From Oceanibaculum indicum P24 (GTDB lineage: Bacteria > Pseudomonadota > Alphaproteobacteria > Oceanibaculales > Oceanibaculaceae), in NCBI RefSeq assembly GCF_000299935.1, contig NZ_AMRL01000002.1, positions 239,155 through 303,154 of the forward strand: DNA of 64,000 nucleotides, in the 5' to 3' direction. The notes below the pieces were generated by a model, which was given only the letters and a program-made list of their open reading frames with translations, searched no databases and had not been told where the DNA came from. Of the stretch, positions 8,125 to 15,674 are shown one piece after another. The translations under genes were made by a program, and so were the position numbers. Numbering within the stretch: position 1 is the stretch's first letter; every line of letters begins with the position of its first letter.

Positions 8125-9528
8125 ATGCGCAACCAGAAGGCTGACCTTATCACCCCGCTGCGGGGCTGGCTGACAGGCCTGCCGCACCTTCTGCCGGGCC
8201 TTCCAGCAGCTGGACCCAAGAGGCTTTTGCTGCCGGCGCGGCTGCGCGAGGCCATCGCGCGGCAGCAGGAAAACAGCGAGATCCTGATCGGCTGGATCCA
8301 GCTGGGCGTCGTGATCACCTTTGCCGTGCTCTATACGCTGGCGCCCAAGACCTTCCACCCCGATGTGATGTTCGAGCCGGTGCCACTGGTGCTGGCCGCC
8401 TATGCAGTATTCACCCTGTTGCGGCTGGTGCTGGCGCACCGTAGGGCACTACCGGAATGGCTGCTCTACGTCTCCATCGTCGCCGACATGGCACTGCTGA
8501 TGGTGGCAATCTGGAGCTTTCACCTGCAGTACCAGCAGCCGCCTTCCTTCTATCTGAAGGCGCCGACCCTGCTCTATGTGTTCATCTTCATCGCCCTTCG
8601 GGCGTTGCGCTTCGAGGCGCGCTTCGTGCTGCTGGCAGGCGCGACGGCGGCGCTGGGCTGGCTTGGCCTGGTCGGTTACGCCACCCTGTCCCGGCCGGAC
8701 GACACCATGATCACCCGGAACTATGTCGAATATCTCACCTCCAACAGCGTGCTGCTGGGCGCGGAGTTCGACAAGATCATCTCCATCATCATGGTCACTG
8801 TGATTCTGGGGCTTGCCATCCTGCGGGCGCGGGGATTGCTGGTCCGTGCCGTGGTGGAGGGGCAGGCGGCGCGCGATCTGTCGCGCTTTTTCGCGCCGGA
8901 AGTGGCCGCGAAGATCACACGCACCGACCGCCAGATCCGCGCCGGCGAGGGGGAAGTGCGCCAGGCCGCCATCCTTACGCTGGATCTCCGTGGTTTCACC
9001 GCTTTGTCGATGGCGCTGCCGGCGCCGCAGGTGCTGGCCTTGCTGGCGGGGTATCAGGCGCGGGTCGTACCGGTAATCCAGGCGCATGGCGGCTCCATCG
9101 ACAAGTTCCTGGGCGACGGCATCATGGCGACTTTCGGGGCGGCGCTGCCCACTGGCCGCCATGCCGCCGACGCTCTGCGGGCCGTGGCTGCGATTGCCGA
9201 GACGGTCGATGCCTGGAATGCCGAGCGCGCGGCGGCGGGTCAGTCGCCGATTCGTGTTGGCGCGGCGGTCAGCGCCGGGCCGGTGCTGTTCGGCGCGGTC
9301 GGCGACGAGACGCGGCTGGAATATACGGTGATCGGCGAGGCGGTGAATCTGGCCGCGAAGCTGGAGAAGCACACCAAGGCGGAAGGGGTGCGGGCGCTTT
9401 CCACCCGGATGGCGCTGGAACTGGCCGAACAGCAGGGCTATCGCGCAGCGCAGCCACACCGACCGTTGGCCGGCTGCACCGTCGAGGGTGTCAGCGGTCC
9501 GCTCGATCTCGTTGTGCTGGTGGAATAG
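8125..9528 (+). CDS. Membrane-anchored class III adenylate/guanylate cyclase
   Basis: A 467-residue cyclase. Residues 55-180 contain several hydrophobic segments and 215-235 another, forming a multi-span membrane anchor. The catalytic domain (about 278-440) has metal-binding Asp287 (LTLDLRGFT) and Asp331 (FLGDGIMATFG), with Lys327 in the adenine-type specificity position. In the substrate loop (YTVIGEAVNLAAKLE) Asn408 is present, but the transition-state Arg four residues later is Lys412. A strong Shine-Dalgarno region (gaggtgaggggg) precedes ATG 8125. Activity is likely but the Lys substitution may change rate or specificity. Same strand as the response regulator and MBL hydrolase. Confidence 0.9.
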   Translation: MRNQKADLITPLRGWLTGLPHLLPGLPAAGPKRLLLPARLREAIARQQENSEILIGWIQLGVVITFAVLYTLAPKTFHPDVMFEPVPLVLAAYAVFTLLRLVLAHRRALPEWLLYVSIVADMALLMVAIWSFHLQYQQPPSFYLKAPTLLYVFIFIALRALRFEARFVLLAGATAALGWLGLVGYATLSRPDDTMITRNYVEYLTSNSVLLGAEFDKIISIIMVTVILGLAILRARGLLVRAVVEGQAARDLSRFFAPEVAAKITRTDRQIRAGEGEVRQAAILTLDLRGFTALSMALPAPQVLALLAGYQARVVPVIQAHGGSIDKFLGDGIMATFGAALPTGRHAADALRAVAAIAETVDAWNAERAAAGQSPIRVGAAVSAGPVLFGAVGDETRLEYTVIGEAVNLAAKLEKHTKAEGVRALSTRMALELAEQQGYRAAQPHRPLAGCTVEGVSGPLDLVVLVE

Positions 9529-9550
9529 CCCGCCAGGGCCGCTCAGAAGC

Positions 9551-9624
9551 TGGCTGGGGCGCCAGGATTCGAACCTGGGATCACGAGACCAAAACCCGTT
9601 GCCTTACCGCTTGGCCACGCCCCA
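9551..9624 (-). tRNA. tRNA-Gln (TTG)
   Basis: The minus strand folds as a cloverleaf: a 7-bp acceptor (TGGGGCG with CGCCCCA), a T arm ccagg-ttcgaat-cctgg, and an anticodon arm acggg-TTTTGGT-ctcgt with anticodon TTG. The 3' CCA is encoded. It lies between the cyclase and the PodJ-module genes. Confidence 0.95.
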
Positions 9625-9702
9625 TCGCCGCCTGCCCTGACCGGGCGGCGCGCAAGATAGGCGCAAATCCGGCGCCGCGCAACCTGTGGCGAGTCGCGGC
9701 GG

Positions 9703-9739
9703 CTTAACAGAACCGGCATTCTTTGTTATGGGTTGGTAG
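9703..9739 (+). promoter_or_regulatory. Promoter-like element, copy 1 (upstream of the first PodJ-module gene)
   Basis: CTTAACAG at 9703-9710, a 15-base spacer, TTATGG at 9726-9731, then TGGTAG at 9734-9739. The same arrangement occurs at 10864-10899 before the third module gene, again with exactly 15 bases after CTTAACAG. The two blocks resemble a -35/-10 pair, which would put transcription start near 9738 and supports translation from TTG 9778. Confidence 0.5.
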
Positions 9740-9777
9740 TGCCGCTTGTCGCGGCGCCCTCCAGTCGGGAGATCGGC

Positions 9778-10251
9778 TTGGCACAGGCAAAGCCCAAAGC
9801 GAAGACCGCCGAGAAGAAGGCCACATCCAGGCGCAACATGCCCTGGAGCATCAAGGGCGTTTCGCCGGAAGCGCGCGAGGCGGCCCGCAAGGCTGTCGAA
9901 TCCGGCGACATGACGATGGGCGAATGGCTGAGCGAGGCGATCCGGGCCGTGGCGGCCGAGGAGCGCGGCGTCGCTTCGGCACCGGAACCGGCTGCCGCAC
10001 AGACTGAGGTCACCGAGGACAGGCTGGAGCCGCTGGCCGAGCGCATCGCCGCCGCCGAGCGCCGCACTGCGCTTATGGTAGCGCCGCTGCATGAATTGCT
10101 GGAAACCATCGCGCGGCGGCTGGAGGGGCTGGAAAACCGCCTGCCTTCTGCCCCGGCACCGACCAGCGCTCCGCAGCCTGAGAGTCCCCCCGCCGCTGAT
10201 ATGGCTGACACAGGTAACACCGAGCCTACGCCGCCCGAGGGTCGGCCCTGA
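9778..10251 (+). CDS. Small protein with N-terminal PodJ-type module and coiled coil (first of three)
   Basis: A 157-residue protein. After a basic lead-in (AQAKPKAKTAEKKATSRR), residues 21-60 carry the module PWSIKGVSPEAREAARKA followed by MTMGEWLSEAIRAV. The same module opens the next two genes and resembles the start of the polar organiser PodJ. A helical heptad-like stretch follows (about 82-122, DRLEPLAERI to LEGLENRL), then a Pro-rich tail. There is no membrane segment. TTG 9778 has gggag six bases upstream; TTG 9733 would lie too near the inferred promoter, and ATG 9838 would start directly at the module. A scaffolding or localisation role is inference; RHH-like DNA binding by the GEWLSEAI helix is an alternative. 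Confidence 0.72.
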   Translation: MAQAKPKAKTAEKKATSRRNMPWSIKGVSPEAREAARKAVESGDMTMGEWLSEAIRAVAAEERGVASAPEPAAAQTEVTEDRLEPLAERIAAAERRTALMVAPLHELLETIARRLEGLENRLPSAPAPTSAPQPESPPAADMADTGNTEPTPPEGRP

Positions 10252-10331
10252 CTGCCATCGCCGGGCGGGTTGGTATTCCGCTGTTTTTTCGGACATACTG
10301 ACATACGTACGGTTCCTATTCGGGGGCAGGC

Positions 10332-10844
10332 ATGGCGCAGATATCGCCCTGGAGTGTGAAGGGGGTTTCCCCCGAAGACCGCGAGGCGGCAAAGCGGGCC
10401 GCGCGCCAGGCCGGGCTGCCGGTGGGTGCCTGGCTCAGCCAGGCCATCCGCCATGCCGGCCAGGAGCCGACCAACAGACCGGTCGGCGGTCCTGCGAGCG
10501 GAACGCCCACGCCCGATCCTGATCAGGCGGCGGAGATCATCGCATTGCACGGCGACGTCGCAATCCTGACCGCCCGGCTGGATGCGTTGAGCGATACCGT
10601 GGCCCGGCTGAAGGGCGATCTGGCGGCACTGGCCGACGAAAGCAGCGCGCAGGCAGCCGCACGGAACAGCGCGCCCGGCACGGAACCAGGAGAGATACCG
10701 CTGGATGTCCAGGCCGCGCAGGCGGCGCTGGAGCGGGCGGTTCTGCGCCTGTCCGACCGGCTGCGGGTGCTGGAGGAAGAAACCGAGCAGGTGCGGAGCC
10801 GAAAGTCAGCGGGGCTCCTGAGGCGGCTTTTCGGCGGTCGCTGA
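10332..10844 (+). CDS. Small protein with N-terminal PodJ-type module and coiled coil (second of three)
   Basis: A 170-residue relative of the preceding gene product. The module sits at the very N-terminus (SPWSVKGVSPEDREAAKRA, then LPVGAWLSQAIRHAG). Two helical heptad regions follow, at about 76-105 (DVAILTARLDALSDTVARL) and 121-155 (AALERAVLRLSDRLRVLEEE). The end is basic (RKSAGLLRRLFGGR), a possible amphipathic membrane-binding tip. It has no transmembrane helix. ATG 10332 follows gggggcagg. It lies 80 bases after the first module gene and 103 before the third, all on one strand. Function unknown; coiled-coil scaffolding is the most natural reading. Confidence 0.72.
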   Translation: MAQISPWSVKGVSPEDREAAKRAARQAGLPVGAWLSQAIRHAGQEPTNRPVGGPASGTPTPDPDQAAEIIALHGDVAILTARLDALSDTVARLKGDLAALADESSAQAAARNSAPGTEPGEIPLDVQAAQAALERAVLRLSDRLRVLEEETEQVRSRKSAGLLRRLFGGR

Positions 10845-10863
10845 CAGCATCGGTACTACCAGA

Positions 10864-10899
10864 CTTAACAGGCAGCCCCTTCACGGTATAGGATGGTAG
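10864..10899 (+). promoter_or_regulatory. Promoter-like element, copy 2 (upstream of the PodJ-like gene)
   Basis: CTTAACAG at 10864-10871, a 15-base spacer, TATAGG at 10887-10892 and TGGTAG at 10894-10899, matching the element at 9703-9739. TGGTAG also forms an inverted repeat with CTACCA at 10908-10913, and a further CTACCA lies at 10856-10861, so a regulator site may be superimposed. Confidence 0.5.
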
Positions 10900-10947
10900 G
10901 GTCAGGACTACCAAGCGCCGACATGCCGGCCCGGAAAAGGCTATAGG

Positions 10948-13011
10948 ATGCGAAAGGCTGGTTCCAAAGCCACGCCCTGGAGTGTGAAGGGCATTGATGA
11001 CGCGACGCGGGACGTCGCGCGCGAAGCCGCGCAGGAAGCCGGCCTGACCCTTGGCGCCTGGATCGACCGGGCTATCCTGCGCCATGCCGGCATCACCCCG
11101 ATTCCCGCCAATGACGCGTCTGGCGGCGGTGCCGGCACCGAAGCGGATGCAGACCAGCTGGAGACGGAGGTCGCTGCCGCCGAAGGGCGGATCGAAGGGC
11201 AGCTCCGCCCGGTCGGGCTGGCGGTAGCGCGTATCGCGCAGCGCATGGTGCAGCTGGAGCGCGGCCTGAAATCCCTGCCGCCCGACTGGCCGTCCACCCT
11301 TACGGTCGCCCCGCCGGCAAGTGATTCCGTCACCGGCGAAGTTCCTACAGGTGAGGACCATGTTCCCGGCGGCATGGCTGAGGATGAGCCGGAAGACGAA
11401 ATCGTCTTTCCGGCAACGGCAGACGAAGCGAAACCCGATCCGGCTGAGGAAGATTGGGATGCGCGCTGGAACCAGTTCAAGACGGAGCTGGCCGCCGAAA
11501 CCACGGACGACGCACCATCGGCTGCAGACCCGACAGAGGAAAAGAAACCCGCGCCGACCCCGGCACCAACAGCTTCAGCACTGCCTCAGAGGCCCGTGCG
11601 CCGCCATATCCCGGGAAAGTTGATCGTCGGTGGCCTCGTCCTGGTCATTGGCGTGGGCAGCGGCATCGCCCTGATGAGCCAGAGCGAGCGGCTTGGCGTG
11701 AAGCCGGCCTTGCAACGCACGGCGGATGCGGTCATTGGGCTTGGCGAGGATATTCAGGCGGCGTTGCGGAATGGCACGCGCTGGGTTGAGGATCGGGCGT
11801 GGCAGCTGCGGGGTGGCCGCGAGGAAACCGACAGCAGCAGCGCGGCGCCGGCATCCCCGGAAGGGCCGACAGCATCCGCGCCGGCTGCGCTCGAAGCCGC
11901 TCCACCCGCTATGCCGCAACCTCCGATTCAGGGAATACCGCAGGAAGCGGCTAAGCCAAGCCCTTCATCTGCCGGCAGCCCCTCACCCGCAACGCCCGCT
12001 CCGAAGGCCCCCCTGCCCGTACCGCCGAAGGCGGCGCCGGAACCCACAGCGTCTGGCGATACCAGTGCGGCTGCGGGCCCATCAATTGCCGCCCTGCCGG
12101 ACAGAAGCACCAAACCTGTTGAGACGAAACCAGCCGCCAGCGCGCCGAAGGCTGCTGCGCCGGGCTTCGCCGGCCTTGTGGAGCAGCGCGCGCGGCAGGG
12201 CGATCCGGAGGCACAGCACGATCTGGCGGTGCTCTATGCGACCGGCGATGGCCGTCCGCAGGACATGCGCGAGGCTGCCTACTGGTTCCGTGAGGCGGCG
12301 ATTCAGGGCGTGCCTGGGGCGCAGTACAATCTCGGTGTGCTCTACGAAAAGGGCACCGGCGTTCAGCAGGATGATGTCCGCGCCCTGCTCTGGTACCACA
12401 GCGCGGCCGAGCGCAATCACCCGCGGGCGCAATATAATCTGGGGCTGTTCTATGCGCAGGGGCGCGGCATACCGGTGAATTATGCCGAAGCCCGCAAATG
12501 GTTGCGCCGCGCCAGCGATCAGGGGATGACGCCGGCGCTGTTCGAGCTGGGACAGATGGAAGAACGCGGGCTGGGCGACGCACCGGACCGGAGCAAGGCC
12601 CGCGCGCTCTATGCCCAGGCGGCCGCGCTGGGCGATCAGGCGGCGGCGGAACGGCTTGTCGCCATGCCGCTCGACAACAGCCCGCCACCGGCCGCCAGCG
12701 CCGGTAGTGCCAGCAAGGGCGAGGCTGTTGCGGCGACGTCATCGCCGCTCTCGCCGGAGGCCGAGCGCGAGACGATCCGCGCGATCCAGCACATCCTGAT
12801 CCGCCTTGGTTATGAAATCGGCGCCGCCGACGGGCTGCTGGGCGACCGCACGCGCGAGGGCATCCGCGATTATCAGCGGCGTCACGACCTGCCGGTGAAT
12901 GGCACGCCTTCGGCGCTGCTGCTGCAGCATATGTTGCAGGTCATGAGCAAGGACCCTGCCGCCGGTGCCCCTCCGGCAAGTCCGACAGCCGCAAGGTCGA
13001 GCGTTCGCTAA
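10948..13011 (+). CDS. PodJ-like membrane protein with Sel1 repeats and peptidoglycan-binding domain
   Basis: A 687-residue protein with the order expected for PodJ-type polar factors. The module is at 8-48 (TPWSVKGIDDATRDVAREA, LTLGAWIDRAI), then a helical region near 68-110, an acidic/Pro-rich linker, and one transmembrane helix around 225-245 (LIVGGLVLVIGVGSGIALM). A long Ala/Pro-rich linker follows, then four Sel1-type repeats at about 406-571 (e.g. AQYNLGVLYEKGTGVQQDD) and a peptidoglycan_binding_1 domain near 607-664 (IRLGYEIGAADGLLGDRTR). The N-terminus would be cytosolic and the repeats and murein-binding domain periplasmic. It is shorter than Caulobacter PodJ and lacks its long coiled coil. 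The end faces ispE, 11 bases away. Confidence 0.82.
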   Translation: MRKAGSKATPWSVKGIDDATRDVAREAAQEAGLTLGAWIDRAILRHAGITPIPANDASGGGAGTEADADQLETEVAAAEGRIEGQLRPVGLAVARIAQRMVQLERGLKSLPPDWPSTLTVAPPASDSVTGEVPTGEDHVPGGMAEDEPEDEIVFPATADEAKPDPAEEDWDARWNQFKTELAAETTDDAPSAADPTEEKKPAPTPAPTASALPQRPVRRHIPGKLIVGGLVLVIGVGSGIALMSQSERLGVKPALQRTADAVIGLGEDIQAALRNGTRWVEDRAWQLRGGREETDSSSAAPASPEGPTASAPAALEAAPPAMPQPPIQGIPQEAAKPSPSSAGSPSPATPAPKAPLPVPPKAAPEPTASGDTSAAAGPSIAALPDRSTKPVETKPAASAPKAAAPGFAGLVEQRARQGDPEAQHDLAVLYATGDGRPQDMREAAYWFREAAIQGVPGAQYNLGVLYEKGTGVQQDDVRALLWYHSAAERNHPRAQYNLGLFYAQGRGIPVNYAEARKWLRRASDQGMTPALFELGQMEERGLGDAPDRSKARALYAQAAALGDQAAAERLVAMPLDNSPPPAASAGSASKGEAVAATSSPLSPEAERETIRAIQHILIRLGYEIGAADGLLGDRTREGIRDYQRRHDLPVNGTPSALLLQHMLQVMSKDPAAGAPPASPTAARSSVR

Positions 13012-13022
13012 GTCGGCGTCCG

Positions 13023-13889
13023 CTAGGCCGGGCGCAGCCTTGTCGCGCAGACCCACCAACCGGGTTCCGCCGCCCGCAGGATGTCGGCGCCGGCCTTTGC
13101 CGATTCTACGTCGCGCATAAGGGCAAAGCAGGTAGGACCGCTGCCCGACAGCCGTGCCAGCAAACAGCCTGGCAAGGCCTGAAGCCGGTCCAGCACCCTC
13201 CCGATCTGCGGCACGAGGGTGCGGGCTGCCTCCGTCAGATCGTTGCGTTGGGCGCGGAGAACATCCAGCAGCGCGGCTGGGTCCTCGGGGAGTATGACCG
13301 GTGCCGCCGCGCCAAAATCACCGGTCCGGGCGCGGAAGACATCGGGGGTGGAGAGCGGCACACCGGGATTGACCAGCAGGACAGGTAGTGCCGGCAGTGC
13401 GAGCAGCGGATCCAGCTGTTCGCCCATACCCTTCAGCCGGGAAGGCCGGCCCAGCAGACAGGCCGGTACGTCAGCCCCCAATCTCAACCCCAGCTCGGCC
13501 AGCCGGTCGGCTGGCATTTCCAGTCCCCACAGGCGGATGAGGGCGCGCAGCGTCGCGGCGGCGTCCGCCGATCCGCCGCCAATGCCGGCGGCGACCGGCA
13601 GGTTCTTCTCCAGCGTCAGGGCAACATCCGGCCTCCGGTCAGCTTCCTCGCCAAGCAGTCGGGCGGCGCGCAACACCAGATTATCGGCTTCGCCTCTCAG
13701 GGCTCCGGCAAACGGACCCGTAACCGAAAGGCGCAGGGAATCGGCGGGCTCCGCGATAATCCGGTCGCCGGTTTCGGTGAAAGCGACCAGGCTGTCCAGC
13801 AGATGGTAGCCATCCGGGCGGCGGCCCGTGACATGCAGGAACAGGTTCAGCTTGGCGGGGGCATCCGCCGAAACGGCGGCGGCGGTCAT
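13023..13889 (-). CDS. ispE: 4-diphosphocytidyl-2-C-methyl-D-erythritol kinase
   Basis: A 288-residue GHMP kinase of the non-mevalonate isoprenoid pathway that phosphorylates CDP-methylerythritol at the 2-hydroxyl. Family motifs are present: PAKLNLFLHVTGRRPDGYH (11-29), the ATP-binding VAAGIGGGSADAA (99-111) and a C-terminal LSGSGPTCFAL. The frame is open further upstream, but ATG 13889 overlaps the stop of the upstream TPR gene (ATGA), indicating translational coupling and giving the standard N-terminus. Confidence 0.95.
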   Translation of the reverse strand: MTAAAVSADAPAKLNLFLHVTGRRPDGYHLLDSLVAFTETGDRIIAEPADSLRLSVTGPFAGALRGEADNLVLRAARLLGEEADRRPDVALTLEKNLPVAAGIGGGSADAAATLRALIRLWGLEMPADRLAELGLRLGADVPACLLGRPSRLKGMGEQLDPLLALPALPVLLVNPGVPLSTPDVFRARTGDFGAAAPVILPEDPAALLDVLRAQRNDLTEAARTLVPQIGRVLDRLQALPGCLLARLSGSGPTCFALMRDVESAKAGADILRAAEPGWWVCATRLRPA

Positions 13890-15598
13890 CCGTCGCGTTT
13901 CGCGGGGTCGGAAAGCCCGTCCTTCAGCTTCTTCTCGACCGATTCGATCAGGCTCTTGTCCTCGGGCTTCAGCGTAAGCACGCGCTGCCACTGGAACTGG
14001 GCCTCAAGCTTCCGGCCGACCTGCCAATAGGCATCGCCCAGATGATCGTTGATGACTGGATCGTTCGGCTGCAGCTCGATGGCGCGTTCCAGCTGGCGCA
14101 CCGCATCCTCGAAACGTCCTTTGCGGTAGAGGATCCAGCCCAGGCTGTCGACGATGTAGCCATCCGTCGGCCGCTGCGCGACGGCGCGCTCGATCATCTC
14201 ATGTGCCTCGTCCAGCCTTATGCCCTGATCGGTCCAGGAATAGGCCAGGTAGTTCAACACCAGCGGCTGTTCCGGCTGCAATTCCAGCGCCTTCTGGAAA
14301 TCCTGCTCGGCCTTGTCCCACTGCTTGGCACGTTCATGGGCGATGCCCCGGACATAGTAGAGCGTCCAGTTTGCCCCTTCCGGACCATCGATACGCGCCA
14401 TTGCCGCATCGTAGGCCTCCGCCGCCTCTATATATTTCTCCGCGCCCCGCAGCAGGTCGCCAACCCGGACCAGCGCCTCGTGCCGGTCCTTGTTCTGGTC
14501 CGACAGGCTGCGGAAATGCGCGATGGCCTCGTCGCGTCGTTTCATCGCGTTCAGCGATTCGCCGATCGCCATGGCGGCATTCCAGCTATAGGGCGAGTCT
14601 TGCGGCACTTTCCGGAAGGCGGCGATGGCCTCGTCCCAGCGGCGCTGGTCCTGCAGCAGATCGCCGATCAGCAGAGCTTTGCTGGGATGGCCGGGGTCGA
14701 GATGGAGCGCCAGCCGGGCATGGATGAGCGCGGCCTCAGTGGCGCGGTCGTTGCGCAGGCCCGTGGCAATGTCGTACAGCGCCTCGGCGAGGCCGTGCAG
14801 CACATCGGACGCCACCGGCTTCGGCGCCTGTCCCTGGTTCAGCCGGTCGATCCAGCGGTCGATGATCCGCCCGTCCGCCTGGTCGCCGCGCGCCGATGCG
14901 TACAGCGCGCGCGCCTTGTCCGCCTGGCCCTGGCTCTCATAGATCCAGCCCAGCGCCATGACCAGCCGCAGCGGCGGTGTCTCCAGGCTGTTCATCAGGG
15001 TTTCCAGGGTCGCGGCCGCTTCCTGCGGCTGACCGGCCACCATCTGCAGCAGGCCGCGATGGAAGTTGGCCAGCAGCGACAGCCCGTCTTCCTGCCGGAT
15101 ATCGCCAAGCAGCTTCAGCGCGGCCTCGCTATCGCCCTTGCCCTGCAGCATCCAGGCCAGCAGCAGCGGCCGGGTCAGCTGCATCAGCCCACGCGGTGGC
15201 TGGGCCTGCAGCTGCGCGACAGCGCCCTGGAAATCGCCGCTCCGGGCCATCTCCAGGGAAAGATAGAGGGCGGCAACCGGATCGCCGGGCGCCAGGTCGG
15301 CCACCCGCCGGGCCAGAGAATCCAGCGAATCGAGCCGGCCCTCGGCGATCTGCAGCACCAGCACGCGGCGCAGCAGCGTCGGATTGTCGGGATCGGCGGC
15401 CAGCGCCTGGATCATGTAGTCGGCGGCGGCGGCAAGGTCCGCCTCGCGATAGGCGTGCTGTCCCGCCAGATAGCTGCCATAGGCTGCGGACATGCTGTCG
15501 CCGGTTCGTGCGAGGGCCGGGTTCCCCAGAACGGTACCGCCGAGGAGCAGGGCGCAGGCCAGACGCGCAAGACGAGCGGGCAGCAGCAGGCGTGTCAT
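13886..15598 (-). CDS. Exported tetratricopeptide-repeat protein
   Basis: A 570-residue TPR protein. A signal peptide is evident (TRLLLPARLARLACALLLGG, cleavage near Ala-Leu-Ala at 28-30). The rest is almost continuous helical TPR pairs, with typical units such as EQPLVLNYLAYSWTDQG and GYIVDSLGWILYRKGRFEDA. Proteins of this architecture are common upstream of ispE in Alphaproteobacteria and are thought to act as periplasmic or outer-membrane assembly scaffolds; no specific partner is visible. ATG 15598 has a ggagaacagatc site. It is translationally coupled to ispE through a four-base overlap. Confidence 0.88.
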   Translation of the reverse strand: MTRLLLPARLARLACALLLGGTVLGNPALARTGDSMSAAYGSYLAGQHAYREADLAAAADYMIQALAADPDNPTLLRRVLVLQIAEGRLDSLDSLARRVADLAPGDPVAALYLSLEMARSGDFQGAVAQLQAQPPRGLMQLTRPLLLAWMLQGKGDSEAALKLLGDIRQEDGLSLLANFHRGLLQMVAGQPQEAAATLETLMNSLETPPLRLVMALGWIYESQGQADKARALYASARGDQADGRIIDRWIDRLNQGQAPKPVASDVLHGLAEALYDIATGLRNDRATEAALIHARLALHLDPGHPSKALLIGDLLQDQRRWDEAIAAFRKVPQDSPYSWNAAMAIGESLNAMKRRDEAIAHFRSLSDQNKDRHEALVRVGDLLRGAEKYIEAAEAYDAAMARIDGPEGANWTLYYVRGIAHERAKQWDKAEQDFQKALELQPEQPLVLNYLAYSWTDQGIRLDEAHEMIERAVAQRPTDGYIVDSLGWILYRKGRFEDAVRQLERAIELQPNDPVINDHLGDAYWQVGRKLEAQFQWQRVLTLKPEDKSLIESVEKKLKDGLSDPAKRDG

Positions 15599-15674
15599 GA
15601 TCTGTTCTCCACCCATCAGCAGGACCATCGGCCGGGCGGGAGTACCGCGCCGGCACGGCGTCCTGGGCAGGCTT

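Noticed and set aside
6463..8439. A 658-codon frame on the minus strand across the response regulator and MBL hydrolase genes
   Set aside because: It is antisense to two well-supported genes and shows no domain or ribosome site.
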